Shown: in pieces, positions 35,085 to 46,381 of the stretch | Position numbering within the stretch: the first letter of the stretch is position 1 | Layout: every line of letters starts with the position of its first letter | Assembly (NCBI GenBank): GCA_920105625.2 | Contig: OV050032.1 | Coordinates: forward strand, 195,734,695 to 195,798,694 | Length of the DNA: 64,000 nt | Direction of reading: 5' to 3' | DNA from: Clusia tigrina | Lineage: Eukaryota > Arthropoda > Insecta > Diptera > Clusiidae | Program-made: the position numbers and the translations under genes | The notes under the pieces: model-generated | Told to the model about the DNA's origin: nothing | Database searches by the model: none | What the model saw: the letters and a program-made list of their open reading frames with translations, nothing else

Positions 35085-36620
35085 CACCAGACTTAACACA
35101 AAACTTTAACGCAGCAGAGTATGATACCAATTGACTTTATGCTGATATCTGAAACGCTTGCTACCGACGGAAGCTATAATAACATACCAAGCTATAACAA
35201 TTATTGTACAAGACACCCTGGCAATCGAGCACGCAGGGGAAAAGCAATTATCATCAAGAAATCAATTAAATGTTTGGAACTAGAAGGATATAAAACACAT
35301 CACATACAAGTAAACTCTATAGAGAAAGCAATCTCTATAGAGATAATGACTTGAGAGAACCAATCACCGTATCAGCTGTGTACTGTCCACCCAAACATAA
35401 TAGCACAAAGGCCCAATACATAGACTATTTGAAATCATTGGGAAGTCGTTACATAGCAGGAGGAGACTATAATGCAAAAACCTCCACATGGGGCTCTAGA
35501 GTGCCAAACGTGAAAGGCCGCCAACTACTAGACGCCATAAAAGAAAACAATAGTCGGTTTATTAGTACGGGCGAGCCAACTTACTGGCCATCAGACATCA
35601 AAAAATGACCTGACTCAATCGACTTCTGTGTTACAAAAAACATATTTCACCAACACTTAACAACAGAAACATGTCTAGATTTGTCATCAGACCATTCCTT
35701 TGACCCTTCAAAGCAAGCCGGATACAAACATATCTAGAGGCTTATATAATTACGAAACCGACTGGAACAAATTTCGCCAATCGATCGAAAATAGCACGAC
35801 TACAAACATTTCATTGCAATCAAATAAAGAAATTTACAGAGCAATAACATACCTAAAGGACAACATCATCAAAACAGCAATTCAGTCAACATACAATAGC
35901 TGAAATTGAAATGCCGATCCCGAAAGTTAAAAACAAAAAGACACCTGGATACGACCTAATCAATGGGAAAATATTAAAAGAACTTCCTGGTTCTATAATA
36001 ATATACATTATTAGAAATCTATTCAATGCTATATTTAGATTAAATCATTTTCCAGGCTTGTGGAAGGTGGCTCAAATAAAAATAATTCCGAAACCAAACA
36101 AAGTCACATCAAGCACCAACTCTTATCGACCCATCAGCCTCCTGCCAATTCTTTCAAAGGTATTTGAAATAACACTCTGCGATCGAATTGAACCTATCTT
36201 GACACAACAAAAAGTTATTCCAAGCCACCAGTTTGGATTTAGAAGGCATCATTAAACTGTGCAACAAGTCCACGAGTTGTAGATGAAATTTTGGACGACA
36301 TGGATAAAGAAAAGTTTTGCGTGGCGGTATTCTTGGACATTGCTAAAGCGTTTGACAGAGTCTGGTACAAAGGACTTTTAAATAAACAAAATAGTACACT
36401 GCCTTTAAACTATTATTACCTATTATAAAGAGTCATAAGCAACAGATATTTCTACATAAAATACGACGATGTTCAGATATATTACAAATGACAGCGGCAG
36501 TGCCCCAAGGTAGGGTACTAGGTCCAATTTTATGTATAATATATACTGCCAATATTCCAACCCCCACAACACCAGGAACCATGAAAGCAAGTCTCCACTT
36601 ATATATACTTATTTCCACTG
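35085..36620 (+). pseudogene. Jockey-like LINE remnant: endonuclease plus reverse transcriptase
   Basis: Pieces occur in the normal order. The endonuclease has FMLISETLAT, HPGNRARRGKAIIIKKS and SAVYCPPKHN with AGGDYNAKTSTWGSR. The reverse transcriptase has KNKKTPGYDLINGKILKELP, IIPKPNKV, YRPISLLPILSKVFE and SHQFGFRRHH, then in another frame VFLDIAKAFDRVWYKG and VPQGRVLGPILCIIYTANIP. The copy is broken by stops and frameshifts (near 35355, 35608, 35905, 36255 and 36430) and ends before the YADD box. It has no RNase H, consistent with Jockey. Confidence 0.8.
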
Positions 36621-36734
36621 ATCTCCACTTATATTTACCTGTAATATATACACTTATAGCCTTAGTTGCTAGTACTCAATACCCCGAACCACGCCAGATA
36701 TAATAAATTATGATTATATGATTATTATAATAAT

Positions 36735-37465
36735 TGTAAGGAATCTCTTGCTGGGGTACGCTCAGCCTTCCCAGAGTCCTGTACAATATTTATTTTATTG
36801 ACCTTAACACAACATGATGTAGTTTGTTTTACTTTCTTTTATTATTCAATAAACTATAAGTTCATCTTAAACGAATTATAACTAAATCCTGTATACTTTC
36901 CGCTACGTCTAATTGCAGTGAAGTGGGGTAGTGGCAGACGTAGAAGCAATAGCTGCTTTGAAGTTCAACGCCGGTTAATACCTCGCGTTTACTTCGCTTA
37001 ATGTGGAGCAGTCTCTTACGTGGTAGTGATGTCGGTTAAAACCTCACGCCACCAATCACGTAAGAAGTCTCAAAAGTCAGGAACTGTCTGCCGTGGTCGC
37101 CACTGTCCGCGAATACTATACCCACTTACTCGCCTGCTCGTCCGCTGTTGTCGCCGCCGCTGTTGAAATCACAAGAGAGAGAGCCTGCTCGTCCGCTGTT
37201 GTCGCCGCCGCTGTTGAAATCACAAGAGACCGGTTCCTCTGTGCACCGGCCTTTTATACATTTTTTCATGCGAGCATCGACAAGTCCCGTATTTCGGCAC
37301 TGTGTCGTGTTCGCGCATACGGAATTCCCGTATTTCGGCGTTGTGTCATGTTCGAGCATAACCACGTGTGGCGTGGTTTGGCTACATGTGCTCGCATGGT
37401 GTTGGTATATGGTGAGGGCGGTATTTTGTGTGACCTTAAATTGTTACAAAATTTAGGCCTTCACA
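36735..37465 (+). mobile_element. Solo LTR (731 bp) with 4-bp target duplication TAAT
   Basis: Begins TGTAAGGAATC and ends GGCCTTCACA. It is flanked by TAAT at 36731-36734 and 37466-37469. It contains a 51-bp tandem duplication (37132-37233, GCCTGCTCGTCCGCTG…). No internal retroelement genes adjoin it. Termini resemble the LTR at 60998-61786, so the two are related families, probably Ty3/Gypsy given the 4-bp duplication. The 133-codon ORF inside is chance. Confidence 0.8.
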
Positions 37466-37469
37466 TAAT

Positions 37470-38186
37470 ATTTAAAGCGACATGCGTCTGGTGAAGGAAA
37501 ATATATAAAATATCATACAAAAAATCATTAAATATATAAAAAAAAATCATTAAATATATAAAATATATCATTACATAAATAAAAGTCCATTATTAGAGTG
37601 TAACTGAAGTTACGAACATTCCCATCTGTTACAGACTGATGATGAATAACGTAATTCTGGTGCACAAATAGAACAAAGTCCATCAACGAATTTTAATTAC
37701 AAGTCTGAAACCTTATCCTGCAACTCGACTGCAAAATCTTAACAAGCACTCGAGTGAAAGAAAAACCCACGAGCAAAAATAAATAGAAGGATATTCAAAA
37801 GAAAAACTATAAGCTAAGTGCATAAACACACAGTTGAGGCAGCTGGGAGGGTTGACGGTTTTGTTTGCCGGTGGCTGCAATAGAATGTCTGAGTGGCTGA
37901 TGTTAAGGGTGGGGGTGGTTGTGGTTAAGGCGCACATCATAGACAAAATACTGTTTTTGAAGGTTCCTACGGCTTTATTCCTTTCTGTTCTCTCTTGTCA
38001 AGTCAACTGCAGACAAACAAAAACCACAACAATACTCGTACTAGCCAGCAAGGACCAACATGACCACAGCAATTATGAAGAAAAGTTTAGTCTCGCAAAG
38101 GCTCGTCACAGCGGTCATTCAAACTTCTTATCAACTTCGTCTTAATAAGCGGCCTCTTTACCACTTCCTTGTGACATTCTGTGGAG
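37470..38186. other. Intron-like sequence upstream of a receptor exon
   Basis: AT-rich start with ATCATTAAATATATAAA mini-repeats (37510-37580), then mixed sequence. GCGACATGCGTCTG occurs both at about 37477 and at the start of the exon at 38187, a 14-bp coincidence or small duplication. Confidence 0.35.
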
Positions 38187-38285
38187 GCGACATGCGTCTG
38201 ACGGAGACCAACAATCATGCCAATATATTCGAGCTGCTGGACAATATAATGAGTGGCTATGACGACAGAAGCCGACCGGATTTTG
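38187..38285 (+). CDS. Lone exon of a Cys-loop ligand-gated ion channel (GABA/glycine-like)
   Basis: The frame reads DMRLTETNNHANIFELLDNI followed by MSGYDDRSRPDFG, then a GTGATA donor at 38286 (phase 1). The spacing LLDNI-x-x-GYD-x-R-x-RP-x-FG matches the conserved N-terminal extracellular segment of insect GABA/glycine-type receptor subunits. There an exon commonly breaks inside the FGG that follows. A pyrimidine-containing acceptor ends at AG 38185-38186. I could not find the neighbouring exons in the window, so most of the gene must lie in large introns or outside it. If the gene is real, the surrounding transposons sit in its introns. The closest type may be GRD-like, but the subunit is not assigned. 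Confidence 0.55.
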
Positions 38286-38289
38286 GTGA

Positions 38290-40290
38290 TAAACTTCTCC
38301 TCAGCTGAACAAATAATAGTTTGGGAATTAAACTAATACAAATTATTTATTATTATAATAATTTTATTACCAATAATTAAGTATGAGTGCACAGGGCTGA
38401 AGTAGAACAATTGACCAAAGCCGTCGACTCGAATAGGGAGATGCGAATGAATGATTTCAACTCCAGAGTTTCAGGTGCCAAGCGCTTAAGTTTGGTACTC
38501 ACGCTTTTGTACTGAAGCAACACATAATCACACATTAGCTTGGAATTGTGGAAATAATTAAACAACTTGATTTTTCCCATCAACTTAATGGAAGTTCATG
38601 AAGTTATATGCCAACTGCTAATCACCTCCGCTGGGAAACGTAAAATCCTCATGGAGACCAGCGGCTCCCCTGCCGCGCTGGTACTGTGGGACTTCTCCGA
38701 AGAGGCCTACGCCACTTACATCGTCTCCTTTCCACCCACATCCCCTCGGAGAACGCTCTCTAGAGCAGGGGTCGATCTCGGGGCCCTATGCTGCGAAAAG
38801 CTGTCTCTACTATTCTGCCGCATCCATGCGACTTTCTCTGGTTTTAATTGCGTCGATTCTTTCTAGCCTACGTAGCTCTTTTAGTACGTCTTCTGCATGT
38901 CTTTGGAACGCCTTCCACTTGCTAGCTGATGACCTCGATGCTCACTGTATAAACACATATGGATGTATGTATTGGATTGAACATTATCATTCACCATTAT
39001 CATTCACCAAGTAGGTTATAAGGACCTGCAAATAAATGTGAAATGCCTGGAGATATTGAGACTATAAACGCACTGACCTCAAACTCCAGAGTCCGCATGA
39101 TTTTCTGGTGCAATAATTCGGGCAATAAAGTAGCTTTAAGTCTACTATGCTTTGTATAGGCATTAATAGAACAAACACCACAACCACGACAGAAAGACTA
39201 AGTCGAGTATGTTTACTGAATATGTAACAATTATTTCAGCCTTTAAAAAATATATAATAAAATGCCAATCCTAAAAGTCCACTCACCAGAACGTTGGCAC
39301 AACTTTGCCCAAGCCTCACAGAAAACCGTGTCGTGAATCACACACTAACATCGTCAGCATGATAAGAAGACAAAGTTTCACACTCCAGTATCGGACATGG
39401 AAAATGCTTGACATGGAAGTATGTTTCGATTTCAATAACGGCCTCTAAATGTTTAAAAACAGTTCACTTCTAGTTCCTGTTTTGAACAAGCTTTTCCACT
39501 CCTCTTGGTTACACAGACTCTCACGCGATGCGTGGTATTCATCATTATCTTTTGATAGGTATGGAAAAATGTCTTAGCGACAATTCCTACAGCGATAAAT
39601 CCAAACAAAATAAAACTCAGTAGATATTATATTTAAAAAACAGGATGAGCGAATGTCAGGCGCAACATTTGCCGTTTGTTGGTGTGTGACTGAAAATCTT
39701 TGAGCATGCAAATGCCACAGGGACAGGTAACATAAATATAGTCATCAGAAATGAATTTGCAATTTGCATACATAGCTCTCACAGTCATCCGCCCGCTTCC
39801 TGCCATGCAGTCAACAACAACCCCCAAAACAGAGATATGCGCAATTTAACTAACCGCACACCCCCCAACTTGAACATATTTCAATTACAATACTCCTACG
39901 TAGATGAAACACATTTTCCGATTGCTCAAAAAAGGCACTTTTCAACTGAGAAGAAATATTTGAAGAAATACTCGTAGCGTGGTAAGTGCCAAATTCTATT
40001 TGGTATATTTCGATCGAGAATTGAAGAGGGAGTGAGTGATTCTTCTTGATATGACAATCCCAAGACACATTTTCAAAAGAAATTCTGTGTCCGTAGTAGT
40101 CGGAATTCCTGTTGGAATTTGTTAATGGAGAACACCTGCTGCATTATAATCATATTGGCGAACTCGTATCATTAGCCCAAAAGGTTCTATCAAAGAGTAT
40201 ACATCAATAGAGATGGAATCACTCAAAATTTTGTGAAGTGGAAGTGAGGGCGATTTCACAAAAATCGGTTAGCGGAAAGGGGAAGTGATA
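38290..40290. other. No gene recognised
   Basis: Short ORFs only. The plus-strand frame at 38567-38866 (…SAGKRKILMETSGSPAALVL) reads like protein but I do not recognise it; it may be transposon debris. No splice-supported exon found. Confidence 0.35.
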
Positions 40291-40308
40291 TACAATGCGT
40301 GTATTTAT

Positions 40309-40340
40309 GTTCGAGGGGCTTAGTAGAAAACCCCTCGAAC
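40309..40340. repeat. Perfect 10-bp stem-loop
   Basis: GTTCGAGGGG (40309-40318) and CCCCTCGAAC (40331-40340) are separated by 12 nt. Flanks are AT-rich with no poly-T run, so there is no terminator-like context. Confidence 0.7.
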
Positions 40341-40489
40341 AAAATGTTTGCAACAATAACTTCGGTCGTCATGCGAGCTCTATTTATGTATACTCTTTGG
40401 TTCTATCCTTACAATTTAATCGCCTAATCAGAACTGTGTGGTATGTAATTGTGTTTGTGTGTATCTTTAGCAGTGTGTGTGACTTTCCT

Positions 40490-40690
40490 CAATTTCAAGA
40501 GATTCACATTGAATTTGAGTGGCTTTAGCTTCAATTGAGTTGCCTCGAACTTAAGAGCATTCGCCTTGAATTTTCGTGGATTTACATTGCAGTTCCATGG
40601 ACTCGCCTGGACTTTGAGTATATTCACCTTGCATTTTAGCAGAATCACCTTGAATTGCAGTGAATTCCCCTTTTCCGATTTATGACCACC
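40490..40690 (-). repeat. Degenerate 21-bp minisatellite reading as 7-residue repeats
   Basis: About nine units built on TTCAAGGTGAAT(x)TACT-like sequence (minus strand) keep a common frame, giving NSLQFKV, ILLKCKV, NILKVQA, NPRKFKA, NALKFEA and NLLKLRK. The ORF is 40705-40424. Units have diverged a lot yet no stop has arisen in about 200 bp. No start context or homologue is known. Confidence 0.6.
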
Positions 40691-40705
40691 ATATTTGATT
40701 TTCAC

Positions 40706-41690
40706 ATTTAACGCATCGACATAATTTCAGTTTTGGCGATTATATAAAAACAAATCTGATTCATCTCTGGATTTAACTTAGTGCCGGACACTTGATCTAG
40801 TACACAAGTTCGAGAGATGCCAGTGATGTATTTGACAGTGACACTCATCAACTGAGTTTCTGTAATTATAAATGGGTTGGTGTAACATTTTGAGTATTCG
40901 ATGGGCGCCTATGGAAGGAAGCAAAGTGTTTACTACGAGTATCCTTCACCTCAACTCCAAGTTAAAACTGAAGTACATCTACTGAAGTGTTTCTTAGTTG
41001 ACAAAATGAATGTAGGTGCAAATCCTGCCACGGGCTTTTGGTCTCCAAAATGCTTCTTTCTAAAAAATCTTTTCTCTTCTAGTCGAAAGCCTCTGTAGCT
41101 AGTACTCATTCCCCCAACACATTGCACTCTTAATTAATGATGGTGTAAGGAATAACATAATAATAATAATAAAACGATTAAATGAATATTAAAAGCTATA
41201 ATTATCAATATAAAATCTTCAGGTATAGAATCACTTCCCCCAGTTATTCGTTTTAAAATGGTGGCTCAGATATTAGTTCATTTGACTGGCAAACCAAACT
41301 TAACACAGTCACTTATGTAGAGTCCCCAACCATGTCATGCCTACTTCTTACTTTAAGAAATGCTTCATATCAAAACATTTTCCAATTCATTACCAATAAA
41401 TTTATCACGTTCAAATTGCGTTGCCGTTATGGTAGTTCACTCCTAGAGTAAAGTTAAAGTGATTGAAATTAGATATTGTCTCAAAACCCTACTCCCATAT
41501 ACATGACTAAAGTTGCATTCAAAATACATAAAACACATTGGAGAAACATTCGATTTGCTGCTCCTCCTCACATCCATCGCTAATGCTCGAAGTCATTAAT
41601 GAAGTTATTAGGCTTTTTGGCAGAAAATTCCAAAACGTACCAGAACCATCTTCAAAGCAAAATATTTGTCAACCTCTCTGTCGTTAAGGA
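40706..41690. other. No gene; LINE-like tail near 41083-41170
   Basis: CGAAAGCCTCTGTAGCTAGT at about 41081, followed by a short spacer and an (ATA)n run at about 41156-41170, resembles the end of RTE-like LINEs (compare 21320-21445). Confidence 0.35.
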
Positions 41691-41699
41691 CTATGCAGA

Positions 41700-42135
41700 C
41701 GTACGGTGACATAGTATGACATAAGTTAAGTTAAGCTAAATCCTAAAAGAATGATTTCTTGCTCAGATCTAGAGAGCATTCTTATAGTTGTATGTACGGG
41801 TCATTCGACTATCGGCACGCGCACAGAAATAATGGGCATTCCCTTCACTGATCATTGCAGAAACTTAAAATACCCATAAGAGAGAGAAACAATTGTCCAC
41901 TTTGTTTGTGGTTGCCCAGCCCTCGCTTCCATGAGAATCAAATTTGTCTGAAGTCCTTTCCTCGACAATTTGGGCAATTGCTCTACTTTCAAGCCTAACA
42001 AAATTTATAAACGACTTCGGCTGGTTGTAATTTTATCATAGTGTATGACCATATTTAGGCTCATGAGGATATGGTATCAAAGCGGCACGAGTGCTAGCTG
42101 GGCGACCGGAGAATTTGTCAGACAAGATACCTATC
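41700..42135 (+). pseudogene. LINE 3'-end remnant
   Basis: Contains GTTGCCCAGCCCTCGCTTCC and GGCTCATGAGGATATGGTAT, matching 14030-14230. The order of landmarks is the same, so it is another copy of that LINE family. Heavily interrupted. Confidence 0.5.
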
Positions 42136-42148
42136 TAGAGAGTTATAG

Positions 42149-42720
42149 GTTAGGTTAGGTTAACCTGGCTGACATAAAGCCACGCATAGACCGATTGGTC
42201 CCTAGCGATACCAGATGGGATCTGACCCTTATACAGAATTCCAGTAGACATCTCGTAGGATGTCAACGCTTTTTGCGAATTTAAGCAGGGCTGTCAGCTC
42301 CATTCCTGATATGTTTTCCAATCTCCCAAATTGTGGAGCTCCAAAGGATTTTAAGTGCGTTTTTGATAACGCAGGACATATACAAAGGAGATGGTCTAGA
42401 ATTGAGAGCAGGACATATACAAAGCAGATGTTGTAGAGTTTCCCTTACTCCAACCTCCCTACATTTCCTACATTCGTCATTGTCCGTGTTGTCCTATCTT
42501 GTGTGCATGTGCCGCCAGTAAATGATGGCCTGTCATTGTACCTATGATAGTTCTACAGTCTTTCCGTGAGAGCGCGAGTATAAATCGCGTTTGTTTCCTA
42601 TCGTTCACCTTCCACATAACTTTTGAAATTTAGCAGGTATTTAAACTGTGCCACCTTGCTTTCACCTGCCTACTCATGTGTTCGTCCATTTCATTGAATA
42701 GTTCTTTAAGGGGTTTCTGT
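42149..42720 (-). mobile_element. 5'-truncated LINE with 13-bp target-site duplication
   Basis: TAGAGAGTTATAG occurs at 42136-42148 and 42721-42733. The insert runs minus-sense from a truncated 5' end to a tail of AACCTAACCTAACC. Minus-sense translation gives the C-terminal LINE segment (…RTIIGTMTGHHLLAAHAHKI…), then a Cys-rich piece with frame breaks. An internal direct repeat GCAGGACATATACAAAG(G/C)AG occurs twice at about 42372 and 42411. Insertion was by target-primed reverse transcription. Confidence 0.85.
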
Positions 42721-42733
42721 TAGAGAGTTATAG

Positions 42734-45700
42734 ATATCGGTATATTACTAAGATTGTAATTAGATTGACTATTTTCTCTTCAAATGCTTTTCTTAATATT
42801 ATATGTATATAGACAAAAGTTTCGAATTCAATATTGAAGGATCACAACCATATTGATTAATTTCGTCGCTCTGGTATATCTGATATCGAGTGTCATGCAA
42901 CTGAATATATTAAATCGTTTAATTGATTTGTTCTTGCTATCATAAGACTATTGTTTTATACTTCCCAAGTTAGCTTCTATCTTCCCACGAAAGTGAAAAC
43001 TTTGAGTAATTCATAGCGTAATAAAGTTAATGAGTGGCTGACAGGATTGCCATGTAATAAAAGGATAATTTTCTGGCGGTAGTATCGTCAAGCAATATAA
43101 TACAGGATATGTATGCAATATGCTTCAGCATATTTCTGTAAAAAGAGAAGATCCTAGCGAAGCGGATATGCCCGCTGTAGCCAAGTTTATGACCAGCAGA
43201 GTTTGCCGTTGGTCAAGCTATTGTTTGTGCTGATCTCATAGTTAAGCCTAACTGAGAGCACGGAGAAAGAATTGAAGTCTATAGGAGTTATGCTAATTTA
43301 AACGTTCAGATTCAATCTGATCTTTATTCGGCTCGACGGCCCTTTTATGTCATTTTGATACATATTTTGTCTTACTCTATTTAACATAAATTATTTCCAT
43401 CTTCTTTGTACTTGTTATTAAACATATCTTCCAAAGATCATTCAAACGTAGAATTATCGACATTTGGTGTTGACAAATTACGCTCAAGCAAGCTTTGTTT
43501 ACATTACATTGAGTGATCGCGATCCTTGTATTTGCACTGCCAAAATAGCATCCTCAGCATTCTGCATTAAGCGGAATTGTGTGTATCCCGCCAACAATGT
43601 TCTGTACAAAGCCTGCTTGAGTCGTTGTATTATATGAAATCCTTATTCAGCTATACGCATTGAGTATAGTTGCGCTAACAATATTATATGCGGCATATGA
43701 GAATACAGAGTATGATTGTGTTATTGTCTGGTCGTCAGTGTACGCTAGTGAGGTACACTACAATAGTATATTCTCGTTAAACTCTGTTATAGTGTAGGGG
43801 AAATTCTTGTGCATAATTTCAGAAACAATAATATAGATGTATATATCCTTAACTCTCTATTGTCCTGGAAGCAACTTCTACGAGATGAACCAAGCGTGCT
43901 TTTATTTCTGTACCAAATTGATCTTAAATCTGATACCAAAAGATTGATTTGCCATTGTATTGAAATTGCGTACGAGTATAAGGAAGGCTGATTTGTGATT
44001 TTTTGAGCGCCCGTTTTTCCAACATGTTGCTATAATCTCAATGGAAACATTCTTTGAGGTTTGGAATATATTCACCACTGATGGTACCTCACTGGAACCA
44101 TTCTGGTTATTATCGCCGCAGAGTCACTTACAGAGTCATCCCATTCAGTTCTAATACAAAGCGAGCACGCAACTTTGCTTTGGTGTGAGTGCCCATTTAA
44201 AATGGTCTGTACTTAGGAGTGGTAAATCAGTGCTTGTCTTTAATCGAGTGGGTAGGATGCAATGTCCTGCTTAATCCTAATATCCAATTTGCCAATCCTC
44301 TTAGCAATTGAATGAGTATTTTACAGCATAATGGCAGCAGTCAGCGCAGTCGTCGGTGGAGTTGCTCACGTATTGTCAACCATGCTTCGTTTTCATTGAA
44401 CATGTATCCAAAGGTATCTCTTACCGCCGACATCTCTTCACTGAAAGGGAATTGAACCTCCAAATTTATATCTATGAATGTGGTTTAAGCCACTCAAAGC
44501 AAGGTAATGAGTAATAATCATTGCAGGGGTGGGCTCACTGACTTTTATTCATATTAATTCCATTTCTTTGTTTATATTAATTCCAGGAAATTGCTTGAAG
44601 ATGCCTCAAGTGATTCTTTTCATGGATTCCCTCTCAAACTAGAAATGGTTTCTAAATTGCGTGGAACTCATTTGGATCGTCACATTTTTTCAGAAAACCC
44701 CGAAATAGATATTTGTAATGTTTTTCCAGGAATACAGTAATCACGCTCAATAATTGCATAAGCTTTTATTACAGACTTCGGGCAGGGACGAGTGCCTCTA
44801 GACTTGAAAATTTCAATTAATTGAAATAGTTTTTTATTATTATTCATTTCGTATTTAGGAGAGGTAAATCAGTGATTGTCCTTACCAAAGCTGAAATTGA
44901 ATTGAATTGTTCCAAACTCTCCTGAAGATTGGTTACATTGTGGTGGTCGTCGTAGAATTGTCGTTTCGCCAGTTAGATCGCTTGTCATCTCTGGCGGTGT
45001 CCTTGGTTGATATCTAGATATATGTGAAATGTTAATAAGAAAGTCCTAACGACCCAATATGTTGTGCCAACAGACATTTACCATATTTAATTATAAAGGC
45101 TGTATGGTAACCCAGCCAATAGTTGTGGCAAACTTTCGTTTGCCGAAATGAATCCCTAATTTTTGGAGGCGTGAACGCCGAGCAAAGAAAAGCAATGTGA
45201 TTTGCTGAGTTCTCTGTCCAAAATGGAACTATTTTATTTAATAAATCAGCGCTCCTTATATAGCAAAATATTACATCTAATTTTGTACATCTACGCATAA
45301 TTCTTATTGTTCAATACTTATCCTAATACATATTTTAAATATTAACCCATATGCTGCACACATGCATTTGTCTGCAATTGCGTGTGGTCAGCATATTTCT
45401 TGGGTTCAATGCATTTCTGGCCTTCACACCAAATGCCCGCTATACATAGCGTCATTTGATCCGCCGCTTTGGCTTGTGCCATGTTTGCATTGTTATCATG
45501 TGTTTGTATGTGCGGTACGCTTGGACGTTAGGCAGTGTAGGTTGAAATGCATTGTAGTGTTTTGGGTACACTACAACATTGAGCAACATTTCTTAGTCTT
45601 ATTCTATGTGAAGGGTCTCGTAGTCTCAGTAGTGACATTATCATGTAGCTTTAAACATAGTGGAAGGGATCCTTCAACATTCTATGAAACAATGAATTAC

Positions 45701-46330
45701 ACGTTCGTATCTTCAAACATTCTACAATATTTCCATTATAAAATCAGACGCCAGTATTATTGCAGAGGATTACAATTTTATTTGTCCTTACTAGGATGCA
45801 TATTAAGTTTCTTTCTTGGTTTGCAAAATTCTGTTGGTAAGTTAATCAAGATGTATCCTATCTCATAAACTCAGTCTGTGTCAGTTAAGAGGCTCCCAAC
45901 ACAATTCCACAATTTTGTGATTGTTTAAATTGCCTGTGTATAAGAGCAATCCTTCCACTCTTCATTTATCATTAAAGCAAGTTTAATTTATTGAATTTTC
46001 TTTTATGTCTGAAGGCGAATGTTCTCTTCAATTTGAAGACTTTTCATCTGAGTGATGAATGATATTTCCTCTTTATAAATGGTGTGATGTATTATTCGTG
46101 TGCTGAATCTAAATTTCGCACCTCTGATTTGTCATATAATGAACTATGAAACAAATGGAGGATGATGTAAGACTCGAACGTTCAATTGCTAAACTAAAAT
46201 TAAACTAAACCAAAAGTATCCTGATCAACTAGCTACCATATTAGAAGCCTTCTTTATTGGGTTTCTTTATAGCCACTCTTTATGAGATACTGTTAATCAC
46301 GATCGTAATTGTCTTATGCAGAGTAATGGT
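42734..46330. other. No gene recognised over 3.6 kb
   Basis: No domain, repeat or splice-supported exon identified. The longest ORF (45362-45868, 168 codons, cysteine- and hydrophobic-rich) has no recognisable motif and runs over AT-rich sequence. It is most likely chance. Confidence 0.4.
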
Positions 46331-46333
46331 GAC

Positions 46334-46381
46334 CTTGTGATTATCCAAGCTCCTCAACTTGTGATTATCCAAGCTCCTCAA
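46334..46381. repeat. 24-bp perfect tandem duplication
   Basis: CTTGTGATTATCCAAGCTCC plus TCAA is present twice without change. Confidence 0.85.

Noticed and set aside
37093..37494. 133-codon ORF with repeated alanine/valine segments
   Set aside because: Lies wholly inside a solo LTR; the repeat is a 51-bp tandem duplication.
42149..42165. TTAGG repeats suggesting telomeric DNA
   Set aside because: The repeat is only three units long, sits exactly at a LINE 3' end inside a 13-bp target duplication, and recurs at other LINE ends.
45362..45868. 168-codon ORF as a gene
   Set aside because: No recognisable motif, no good start or splice context, and composition matches surrounding AT-rich DNA.
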